Of a stretch of DNA of 64,000 nt, positions 8,014 to 15,499 are shown piece by piece. The notes beneath the pieces are model-generated. The model had not been told where the DNA came from. It searched no databases and saw nothing but the letters and a program-made list of their open reading frames with translations. Within the stretch, counting starts at the first letter, position 1, and the number at the start of each line of letters is the position of its first letter. This DNA comes from CAYLNL01 sp964385175 (GTDB lineage Bacteria > Bacteroidota > Bacteroidia > Flavobacteriales > Flavobacteriaceae): positions 1-64,000 of the forward strand of contig CAYLNL010000001.1 of the NCBI GenBank assembly GCA_964385175.1, written 5' to 3'. The position numbers and the translations under genes are program-made.

Positions 8014-8022
8014 TATTCCAGA
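8009..8022 (+). repeat. Cassette-boundary motif GGTAATATTCCAGA, copy 2
   Basis: Identical to 3364-3377 and at the same distance ahead of a tip gene with the same type of short N-terminus. Confidence 0.8.
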
Positions 8023-8026
8023 TTCA

Positions 8027-9363
8027 ATGGCTGCAATTATCAAAATAAAATATTATAAAAAACTTCTTCAATTACCCCGTAATTGCATTATTATTATAGC
8101 TTCTATTTCAACCATTACCAACCAAAACGCAGAGGTACTGGAAAAAAGATGGTTTGATGCGTGGGGGAATATTGTAAGCGTACAAGACGGGCAGGGGAAT
8201 ACGTTGGATAAACTAACGATTTTAGATAGAGGTTATACGGGACACGAACATTTACAATCGGTTGGCTTAATTCACATGAACGGTAGGCTCTATGACCCCA
8301 TGCTAAGGAGGTTTTTGGCGCCGGATAATTATGTGCAGGATCCCTACAACACGCAAAACTTTAACCGCTATGGCTATGTACTGAACAACCCGCTGATGTA
8401 CACCGATGAGAGCGGGGAGTTCTTTTGGTTTGCTGTTGGGATAGGTGCTTTATGGGAGCAATAACTCAAGCAATAAGACCCAATGCTACCATTGGTTCTA
8501 TCTTAGGAGGTGCTCTTATAGGCGGTTTAGCTGGAATGGTAGGCGCAGGAGTAGGTAACATAGTGGCAGGTGGAACATTTTTCGGAAGCCAGGTAGCCAG
8601 TACGGTGGGTTTTTGGGCAGGCGCTGCATCGGGGGCTGCGGGTGGTTTTACTGGGGGTTTTGTGGGTAGTGCAGGAAATGCGTGGCTTAATGGAGCAAGT
8701 TTTGGAGATGGATTAGTAACTGGGCTGAAAGGCGGGGCTATTTCAGGGATTTCTGGAGGGCTTACGAATGGGGTTATTAGCGGGATAAGAGCATCAAATC
8801 ATGGGGGTAGCTTTTTCTCTGGAGAAGGTGCAACGTTTGATTATATTGCACCTATTTCTAGTTCTTCAGATGAGCAAGTGGTAGTAGGCAAAGAAATGGA
8901 ATATAGCAATGAATATGCAAGAGGATTTTCAGACAGAAACTTTGGAGAAATTAAAGGACTTAATAAATTAATTGCCGATGGTTCTGTTCCTGATAACAGT
9001 TACTTAATTAAGGGAGATAGAATATATAAATGGGGATATGAAGTAAAAGGAAGTACAAAACTTGTAGGTATAAATAAATGGGATGTTTACCTTTACAAGG
9101 TGGCATTTACAAGTAAGCAACAATTATATCTTACAATGGGACATGAATATATGCATATTGCACATGGATTAGCAGGGATTACAAGAGCACCATTCAGAGC
9201 TCATTATGGAATCAAAAGATGGGAGTACTTGCAAGCAAAACAATGGAATTTTGAACCAATGAGATTTTATAATGAATGGATGGAATATTACAAATATTTT
9301 GATCCAAGCTTTCATCATGAAAATTTTGGTTTTGGAATAATAAAATACCTTCCCAAATTATAA
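8027..9363 (+). CDS. Short Rhs tip protein with HExxH metallopeptidase-like toxin domain, one frameshift near 8449
   Basis: Starts MAAIIKIKYYKK, a hydrophobic IIIIASISTIT, then the core tip (EKRWFDAWGN, RGYTGHEH, NRYGYVLNNPLMYTDESGE). About 93 bases around 8152-8244 are identical to 3510-3602. The frame ends at 8464; the toxin continues in another frame from about 8450 (MGAITQAIRPN) to 9363. One base appears to be missing near 8449-8451, not in a G/C run. The C-terminal part has HEYMH at 9142-9156, a zinc metallopeptidase motif. The tip variant (MLRRF, NFNRYGYVLNNPL) matches the first Rhs gene, which also carries an HExxH toxin. The toxin half could alternatively be translated on its own from ATG 8452. 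Confidence 0.7.
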
Positions 9364-10055
9364 TGAAAAAAATAGTAACTATAGTAGCGGCCATTGGAAT
9401 TTCAATTGCCCAAATGCGCTCCCAAGAAGAGAAAATGTCTTTACAATATGAAAACTTTACAGATATAAATTTCCCGTCAAGAGAATTAAAAAAATATTAT
9501 GGAGAAAAAATAGTATTTTTTGATAATGATACTATCGGCAGATATAATCTTTATCCAGGAGATTGCATAAATTCTTCAAGTAAACTATACAATTATTTAA
9601 TTAATAAGAATATCGTTTCTGGTTATGTGGATTTGTACAAAGAAACTAGAGATCCTCAAGATAAGTATCATCTCATTGATCAAAAGGAATATCTAAAGGT
9701 ATTAAAGAAGTCTTTAAAACTATACTATAATGGTAGAGTAGCACAGCAATCGTTATATGAAAGCCATCTTTTTACAATATATCAGTCTTTTTATAATTTC
9801 AACATAAAAAAACAAACATTTTTATTAAATATTAATAAAAACAAACTATTATCTATTGTTTTTTTATCTAATTACAGTATATCTGATGGGTTTGGATATA
9901 TGAAATATACTATAAGTAAAGGAAAAAACTGCTATTTGCAGGGGATTAAAATAATAGCTTCTGATGTTATTGATACCTATGAGGGTTTGAAAGGAGAGCC
10001 AGATATAATTAATTTTAATATAGATTCTAATGGGTTTATTATTATAAAGAGGTAA
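9363..10055 (+). CDS. Secreted protein, presumed immunity partner of the HEYMH toxin
   Basis: 230 residues beginning with a probable signal peptide (MKKIVTIVAAIGISIAQMRSQ). The rest is Lys/Tyr/Asn-rich and unrecognised (NDTIGRYNLYPGDCINSSSK, FNIDSNGFIIIKR). The start codon overlaps the toxin stop codon region (ATG at 9363), so the two are probably translated together. Export to the periplasm would suit protection against a peptidase acting in the envelope (inference). Confidence 0.6.
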   Translation: MKKIVTIVAAIGISIAQMRSQEEKMSLQYENFTDINFPSRELKKYYGEKIVFFDNDTIGRYNLYPGDCINSSSKLYNYLINKNIVSGYVDLYKETRDPQDKYHLIDQKEYLKVLKKSLKLYYNGRVAQQSLYESHLFTIYQSFYNFNIKKQTFLLNINKNKLLSIVFLSNYSISDGFGYMKYTISKGKNCYLQGIKIIASDVIDTYEGLKGEPDIINFNIDSNGFIIIKR

Positions 10056-10090
10056 GGGATAATGTGGTAATGTAAATCTCCCCAAAAAAT

Positions 10091-10215
10091 AGAACTGTGT
10101 ACCCCTAAAATAAGGAAATAATTTTTAAATTTAGGGACATGAAAAATGTAAAATTCACAGACAGCCAGATTTTAGGTATATTAAAGGAGTATGAATTTGG
10201 CGTAAGCGCGCGATT
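10091..10215 (+). mobile_element. Remnant of an IS3-family insertion sequence (left end and start of OrfA)
   Basis: A terminal-type sequence (AACTGTGTACCCCTAAAATA) is followed by ATG 10139 and about 22 codons of transposase OrfA (MKNVKFTDSQILGILKE), the helix-turn-helix start typical of IS3-family OrfA. The similarity then ends and a stop follows soon after. No OrfB is present. This truncated element lies exactly between the Rhs locus and the SUF genes. Confidence 0.6.
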
Positions 10216-10270
10216 TGGGTCGCCGACATGATAAGTGAGATGGGTCAAAGCCATCGCTATGCCTGTGCCC

Positions 10271-10597
10271 CTACAGCAGCCCCAGCTCTAACCGCGCTTC
10301 CTCGCTCATTAAGTCCTGGTTCCAGGGCGGGTCAAAGGTAATTTCCACCTCCACGTTCTTTACCTCGTTTAGGGATTTTATCTTTTCTTCCACTTCCACC
10401 GGCAACGTTTCAGCTACCGGGCAGTTGGGCGTGGTAAGCGTCATCAGGATTTTTACATCGTAGTCTTCATTTACAAAAACATCATATACCAAGCCCAACT
10501 CATAAATATCCACCGGGATTTCCGGGTCGTAAATAGTCTTTAAAACCCCTACGATTTTTTCGCCCAAGGCTTCTGTATTGATAACCGTTTCATTCAT
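10271..10597 (-). CDS. SufT-like DUF59/MIP18 Fe-S assembly protein
   Basis: 108 residues of a single DUF59 (MIP18) domain: YDPEIPVDIYELGLVYDV near residue 23, TTPNCPVAETLP near residue 56 with the conserved Cys, and FDPPWNQDLMSEEAR at the C-terminus. In SUF clusters this family helps mature or transfer Fe-S clusters. It is the last gene of the minus-strand suf cluster, two bases after sufE, so it is almost certainly cotranscribed with it. Length is normal for the family. Confidence 0.88.
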   Translation of the reverse strand: MNETVINTEALGEKIVGVLKTIYDPEIPVDIYELGLVYDVFVNEDYDVKILMTLTTPNCPVAETLPVEVEEKIKSLNEVKNVEVEITFDPPWNQDLMSEEARLELGLL

Positions 10598-10599
10598 TT

Positions 10600-11049
10600 T
10601 TAAGGTATGTTTGATGTTGTATCGGCCTTATGATGATAGGCTAATGCGTATAGCTTTAGCTGTTTTACCATGCTCACCAGCCCGTTGGCGCGGGTGGGCG
10701 AGAGGTGTTCTTTTAAGCCTATTTCATCAATAAAGCCCGTATCTGCCGAAAGAATGTCTTCCGGCTTCTGGTTTGAAAAAACCCGTATCAAAAGCGCCAC
10801 GATTCCTTTGGTGATGAGCGCATCGCTATCTGCTGTGAAAAGCAGTTTGTCGTTCACAGGCGTTACGTGCACCCATACGCGGCTCTGGCATCCTTTAATA
10901 AGATTGTCGTCTGTTTTGTATTTTTCCCCGATGAGCGGCAGCGACTTGCCCAATTCGATGAGGTATTCATACCGCTGCATCCAATCGTCGAACAGGGAAA
11001 ATTCCGCTACAATTTCTTCCTGGATTTCGGGTATCGTCATGGGTTGCAC
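10600..11049 (-). CDS. sufE: SufE cysteine desulfuration protein
   Basis: 149 residues. SufE takes the persulfide sulfur from SufS and passes it to SufBCD. The sulfur-accepting Cys sits in KGCQSRVWV (about residue 50), with the typical YLIELGKSLP motif before it and LSPTRANGL near the C-terminus. It lies 19 bases downstream of sufS and 2 bases upstream of the DUF59 gene, in the same direction. Length fits the family. Confidence 0.93.
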   Translation of the reverse strand: MQPMTIPEIQEEIVAEFSLFDDWMQRYEYLIELGKSLPLIGEKYKTDDNLIKGCQSRVWVHVTPVNDKLLFTADSDALITKGIVALLIRVFSNQKPEDILSADTGFIDEIGLKEHLSPTRANGLVSMVKQLKLYALAYHHKADTTSNIP

Positions 11050-11068
11050 TTTCTACAAAGATATGAAA

Positions 11069-12298
11069 TCAGTGCAACATCGCCTGGGCTCGTTTCACAG
11101 CATCTGCCAGCGCATCGGCTTCCTGCGGTGTATTATAGAAATAGAAACTGGCGCGCAGCGTTCCGGAGATGCCGTAATAATGCATGATGGGTTGGGCGCA
11201 ATGATGCCCGGTTCGCACGGCAATTCCCATTTTGTCTAACAGCGTGCCCACATCATACGGGTGAATACCTTCCAGGTTAAAGGAAATGACAGCCGTTTTT
11301 TGGGGTGCCGTCCCATATATTTTCAAACCTTCTATTTCGCTCAGTCGCCGGGTGGCGTGCATTAAAAGTTCGTGCTCATACGCCTGGATGGCTTCAAACC
11401 CGATGCTGTTCAGATAGTCAATAGCTGCTCCGAAAGCGATGCCGCCGGCAATGTTAGGGGTTCCGGCTTCAAATTTATGGGGAAGCACGGCATAGGTGGT
11501 TTTTTGGAAGGTAACTTCTTTGATCATTTCACCGCCGCCCTGGTAAGGAGGCAGTTTTTCCAACCATTTCTCTTTTCCGTACAGGAAGCCGGTTCCGGTG
11601 GGGCCGCACATTTTGTGTGCCGAAGCCGTATAAAAATCAGCGTCCAGCGCCTGCACGTCGGGTTTCAGGTGGGGGCACGCCTGCGCCCCGTCAATGAGCA
11701 CGGCAGCGCCTGCCTGGTGGGCTTTGGCGATGATTTCTTCAATCGGGTTTAGGGTTCCCAGCGCATTGGAAACATGGTTGCAGCAGACTATTTTCACCTT
11801 GTCTGAAAGCAGTTTGTTGTAGCTTTCCATTTGCAAGGTTCCGTCTTCACTCATAGGAATGACTTTGAGCGTGGCGCCTGTTCGTTCGCACAGCATTTGC
11901 CAGGGAACGATATTGGAATGGTGCTCCAGGGCAGAAACGAGTATTTCATCTCCCTTTTTAAGTAAGGAAGTAAAACCGGAGGCTACCAGGTTGATGCCAT
12001 GTGTAGTACCGCTCGTAAAAATAACCTCATGGGAGTGTGCCGCATTGATGTGGTGTTGAATCTTCTGTCTCGCCTGCTCATACGCTTCCGTAGCTTCCTG
12101 CGCGAGTGCGTGTACGCCCCGGTGAATGTTGGCATTGTACCGGCTGTAATATGTCATAATCGTATCCAGCACCTGCTGCGGTTTCTGGGACGTGGCGGCA
12201 TTGTCTAAATAGACGAGCGGCTGCCCGTTTATAGTTCGCTCCAATATCGGGAAGTCTCTGCGGATGGTGGTTATATCAAGGGAGGTTGATAGTATCAT
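11069..12298 (-). CDS. sufS: Cysteine desulfurase SufS
   Basis: 409 residues, a class V PLP-dependent aminotransferase-fold enzyme that releases sulfur from cysteine as a persulfide for Fe-S assembly. Visible features: VYLDNAATSQKP near the N-terminus, SALEHHSNIVPW, the PLP lysine in TASAHKMCGPTG, and the catalytic Cys in RTGHHCAQP, a hallmark of the SufS (group II) type. It lies between sufD and sufE in the minus-strand cluster. The 154-base gap to sufD contains a dispersed repeat. Confidence 0.95.
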   Translation of the reverse strand: MILSTSLDITTIRRDFPILERTINGQPLVYLDNAATSQKPQQVLDTIMTYYSRYNANIHRGVHALAQEATEAYEQARQKIQHHINAAHSHEVIFTSGTTHGINLVASGFTSLLKKGDEILVSALEHHSNIVPWQMLCERTGATLKVIPMSEDGTLQMESYNKLLSDKVKIVCCNHVSNALGTLNPIEEIIAKAHQAGAAVLIDGAQACPHLKPDVQALDADFYTASAHKMCGPTGTGFLYGKEKWLEKLPPYQGGGEMIKEVTFQKTTYAVLPHKFEAGTPNIAGGIAFGAAIDYLNSIGFEAIQAYEHELLMHATRRLSEIEGLKIYGTAPQKTAVISFNLEGIHPYDVGTLLDKMGIAVRTGHHCAQPIMHYYGISGTLRASFYFYNTPQEADALADAVKRAQAMLH

Positions 12299-12300
12299 TA

Positions 12301-12420
12301 CTTTGTTTTTGTAATAACTTTGTGCGCTCCGTGCTTTTCTTTGTGACCTTTGTGGTTAAAAAGTCAGAAACCGCAAAGAACGCAAAGGACGCTATATCTT
12401 GTTTTACTATTCCGAACTCA
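12301..12420. repeat. Dispersed repeat between sufS and sufD
   Basis: Contains the phrases TTTGTGACCTTTGTGGTTAA and ACCGCAAAGAACGCAAAGGA, which recur in related form near 17040, 28680 and 29650. No gene is seen here. Confidence 0.55.
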
Positions 12421-12452
12421 CATCATTCTCATTTTTTAGTACGAATAAATCC

Positions 12453-13769
12453 CTATAAATCAAAACCAATGTGTACGTTCAGTTTTTGGGCGATGAGGGT
12501 GTGAATGCGTTGTTTCAGTTCGGGTATTTTTACGCTTTCCAGTACATTTCCGGCGAAACCGTACATGAGGAGGGCTTTGGCTTCTTTTTCGGGGATGCCC
12601 CGGGCGCGCAGGTAAAACAGAGCGTCTTCGTCCAACTGTCCCACTGTGCAGCCGTGCGAGCATTTCACATCGTCGGCGAATATTTCCAATTGAGGCTTGG
12701 CGTTTATGGTGGCCCGCTCTTCCATGAGAATATTGTTGCTCTGCTGGAAGGCATTGGTTTTCTGGGCTTCTTTTTCCACCAAAATGCGCCCGTTGAAAAC
12801 GCCCGTGCTGTTACCGGCAAAAATGCCTTTGTATTCCTGGTGACTTTCGCCGTTGGGGAAGGCATGGTGCACGAGGGTGTTGTGGTCGGTGTGCTGCCGG
12901 TCGCCGATAAGGGTGATGCCTTTGAGAACGGAAGTGACATATTCATCTTTCTGGTAAAAGCGAAGGTTGTTCCGGGTGAGGTTTCCGCCGAGGGAAAAGG
13001 TATGCACCGAAACCCGGCTGTGGCGGCGCTGGGCGATGTAGGTATGGTCTATGAGGGAAGCAGAAGGGAGATCGTTCTGAATTTTGTAATATTCCACAAC
13101 GGCTTTGTTGTGAGCGAACAGCTCGGTTACGGAATTGGTGAGCACGGGCTGAGGGGTGAGGCTCTGGTGGCGCTCTATGAGCTGCACGTGGCTGTTTTCG
13201 CCCACCACCACCAGGCTGCGGGGCTGGAGCATAAGGGCGGCTTCGCTGCCGGTAGAAAAGTGGAGAATCTGGATGGGCTTTTCCACAATTTTGTTTTTGG
13301 GGATGTAAATGTAGGCTCCTTCCCGCGAAAAGGCTGTGTTCAGTGCAGCAAGCCCTTCTTCGGCAGAGGCAATCTGGTTGAAATAGGTGTCTATGAGAAG
13401 CTGGTACTTGGGTTTGGTGAGGGCGGCACTCATGAGGCACACATCCAACCCTTCGTGGGAGGTTTCAGAGAGGTGGGAGTTATAGACGCCATCTACAAAA
13501 ACAATTTTGTAGGAATCTATCTCGTGGACGAAATACTTTTTTACGTCTTTGAACTCCAGGGCGGTTTCCGTTTTGGGAAACACGCTGTAATCGTTTTTCA
13601 GCAGTGCGGTTAAGGGGGTGTATTTCCAGGCTTCTTCTTTTTTGGTGGGAAAGCCTTTTTGCTCAAATACTTTTATGGCTTGTGAACGGATATGATGCAC
13701 GGGGGCTTCTACATCTACCCGGTTTTCAAAGGCGATAAAGGAGGACAGTAATTTTTCTTTTAGTTCCAT
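12453..13769 (-). CDS. sufD: Fe-S assembly scaffold protein SufD
   Basis: 438 residues. SufD forms the SufB-C2-D scaffold complex on which Fe-S clusters are built. Signs: an N-terminal region with KKEEAWKYTPL, the beta-helix core with INAKPQLEIFADDVKCSHGCTVG split here as DDVKCSHG and LDEDALFYLRARGI, and a C-terminal helical part (EKEAKALLMYGFAGNVL). A 380-codon open frame on the opposite strand is a by-product of its composition. It stands between the coiled-coil gene 13959 and sufS. Confidence 0.94.
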   Translation of the reverse strand: MELKEKLLSSFIAFENRVDVEAPVHHIRSQAIKVFEQKGFPTKKEEAWKYTPLTALLKNDYSVFPKTETALEFKDVKKYFVHEIDSYKIVFVDGVYNSHLSETSHEGLDVCLMSAALTKPKYQLLIDTYFNQIASAEEGLAALNTAFSREGAYIYIPKNKIVEKPIQILHFSTGSEAALMLQPRSLVVVGENSHVQLIERHQSLTPQPVLTNSVTELFAHNKAVVEYYKIQNDLPSASLIDHTYIAQRRHSRVSVHTFSLGGNLTRNNLRFYQKDEYVTSVLKGITLIGDRQHTDHNTLVHHAFPNGESHQEYKGIFAGNSTGVFNGRILVEKEAQKTNAFQQSNNILMEERATINAKPQLEIFADDVKCSHGCTVGQLDEDALFYLRARGIPEKEAKALLMYGFAGNVLESVKIPELKQRIHTLIAQKLNVHIGFDL

Positions 13770-13958
13770 CGGTTAGATTTGTTATAAAGCACTATGGATG
13801 CATTGGATGCTCTATCAAAATATTGCCAACGGCTTGATTACGATTTCGGCGTAAAATCACCAGCAGGGTTATTCTGAAAAAATCAAGCCAGATTATATGA
13901 TTTACTTTCAAATTCAACGCTTTTATTACATTGAAGTGGTCATTGTTATTTAGTATTT

Positions 13959-14324
13959 TTATTTTTGTTTATTCCCAATATCGATCAATTTTTCCAGCAT
14001 TTTCGGGTTTTCCATAAGTTTTGGAAGAAAAGCCATAAGCATTTCATTTTGACTATTTTCTTTTGGCGCATTTAACAACACTTTGAAATTCTCATCTTGT
14101 TTATCAATCAGTTTAGATATTTGTTCTTTAACGTCTTTACGAGTTTCGTCCGAAATGGTTTCAACCCGTTGTACTTTACTTTTTATTTCATCTAATAGTT
14201 TTTCCGTTTCCGTTTTTGTCCTTTTAGCTTCATCTAATTGTGATTTTGCGAGAAAACCCTGCCAAAAAGCAACAAATACCGCAAGTATGGAAATTATTAA
14301 AGCAATTAATTCAAAATTAGTCAT
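13959..14324 (-). CDS. Membrane-anchored coiled-coil protein inserted between sufC and sufD
   Basis: 121 residues: an N-terminal transmembrane helix (FELIALIISILAVFVAFW) followed by a Lys/Glu-rich coiled coil (residues ~30-85) and a short tail. It is not a SUF family member and I do not recognise it. Its base composition is clearly more AT-rich than sufC and sufD on either side, and 189 bases without a gene separate it from sufD, so an insertion into the cluster is likely (inference). Confidence 0.65.
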   Translation of the reverse strand: MTNFELIALIISILAVFVAFWQGFLAKSQLDEAKRTKTETEKLLDEIKSKVQRVETISDETRKDVKEQISKLIDKQDENFKVLLNAPKENSQNEMLMAFLPKLMENPKMLEKLIDIGNKQK

Positions 14325-14354
14325 ATTTTTTATGTTTTTAAAATGCTACATAAT

Positions 14355-15110
14355 TTAATATGGACTCACTTCTTCCTTAAGCCAGTCATAGCCCTTTTCT
14401 TCCAGCTTGAATGCCAATTCTTTTTCGCCGGATTTGACAATCTTCCCGTCCACCATCACGTGCACCACATCGGGCACGATGTAGTCCAGCAACCGCTGGT
14501 AGTGGGTGATGACCAGAACAGCATTGTCTTTGCCGCGGAGTACATTCACACCATTGGCTACCACTCTAAGGGCATCTATGTCCAAACCAGAATCGGTTTC
14601 GTCCAAAATGGCCAGTTTGGGTTCCAGCATAGCCATCTGGAAAATTTCGTTGCGCTTTTTTTCGCCGCCGGAGAAACCCTCGTTCAAGGAGCGGGACAAG
14701 AATTTCCGGTCCATGCCCAGCAAGTCAGATTTTTCCCGAATTTTTTTGAGCATTTCGTTGGCTGGCATTTCTTCCTGCCCATGAGCTTTGCGGGTTTCGT
14801 TGATAGCGGTTTTGATGAAATTGGTTACAGAAACGCCGGGTATTTCTACGGGGTATTGAAAGGACAGGAAAATGCCCTGGTGGGCACGCTCTTCGGTTGC
14901 CATACGGCTGATGTCTTTGTTTTCAAATAACAGGGTGCCTTCCGTAATTTCAAAATCTTCTTTGCCTGCAATAACGGATGCCAGGGTGCTTTTGCCGGAG
15001 CCGTTGGGCCCCATGATGGCGTGCACTTCGCCCGGCCTCACCTCCAGGTCAATGCCTTTGAGGATTTTCTTGCCTCCTATGCTTACGTGCAGGTGGTGTA
15101 TTTTTAACAT
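14355..15110 (-). CDS. sufC: SUF system ATPase SufC
   Basis: 251 residues, an ABC-type ATPase that powers the SufBCD scaffold and is not itself a transporter. Walker A GPNGSGKSTL near residue 35, signature FSGGEKKRNE, Walker B LAILDETDSGLD with the SufC-type E-T-D-S-G-L-D, and a C-terminal H-loop VITHYQRLLDYI. Length is typical. It lies six bases downstream of the small lipoprotein gene in the minus-strand cluster. Confidence 0.96.
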   Translation of the reverse strand: MLKIHHLHVSIGGKKILKGIDLEVRPGEVHAIMGPNGSGKSTLASVIAGKEDFEITEGTLLFENKDISRMATEERAHQGIFLSFQYPVEIPGVSVTNFIKTAINETRKAHGQEEMPANEMLKKIREKSDLLGMDRKFLSRSLNEGFSGGEKKRNEIFQMAMLEPKLAILDETDSGLDIDALRVVANGVNVLRGKDNAVLVITHYQRLLDYIVPDVVHVMVDGKIVKSGEKELAFKLEEKGYDWLKEEVSPY

Positions 15111-15116
15111 AGCGTT

Positions 15117-15485
15117 TTATTGGTTTTTGATGATGATTTCGGATTCTCTTTCTTCTGATTTTTCCACGGAGAGAATGTTTTTTATTTCCACGATTTCGCT
15201 CCAGCCGCCGGGTTGAGGGTTTTTCCGGATGATGCCTTTCACGGTTACCCAGACCATGTCATACTTATCGGCTTTGAGTGTTTCGCTTTTTTGGCTGAGT
15301 TCCTGCATTTTTTCATTCGCTACCACACCGTAGATATCGGCGTCGGTACGCAAGACGGCGGCATTGTCGGCATACAGGAATTCACCGCTGAGGGTTTGCA
15401 CAGCAGTAGCATTGGTGCTGTTGTAGGCACCTTTACAGGCTGCGAACAGGACTAAAATGAGGGCGGCGAAGCGTGTTTTTTTCAT
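15117..15485 (-). CDS. Small lipoprotein encoded between sufB and sufC
   Basis: 122 residues with a lipoprotein leader (MKKTRFAALILVLFAAC). The mature part has a repeated beta-like pattern (GEFLYADNAAVLRTDADIYG, DMVWVTVKGIIRKN, WSEIVEIKNILSVEK) that could be an OB-like fold. It is packed tightly (14 bases after sufB, 6 before sufC), so it is cotranscribed with the SUF genes. An envelope lipoprotein has no obvious role in cytoplasmic Fe-S assembly, and its function is unknown to me. Confidence 0.7.
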   Translation of the reverse strand: MKKTRFAALILVLFAACKGAYNSTNATAVQTLSGEFLYADNAAVLRTDADIYGVVANEKMQELSQKSETLKADKYDMVWVTVKGIIRKNPQPGGWSEIVEIKNILSVEKSEERESEIIIKNQ

Positions 15486-15499
15486 AGGTTTCTGGTTTT

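Noticed and set aside
10206..10270. Possible continuation of the transposase after the IS remnant
   Set aside because: Sequence after ~10205 no longer resembles OrfA and has stops in the frame.
12471..13613. A 380-codon open frame on the plus strand
   Set aside because: It lies opposite sufD, whose protein is clearly recognisable; the opposite frame is open only because of composition.
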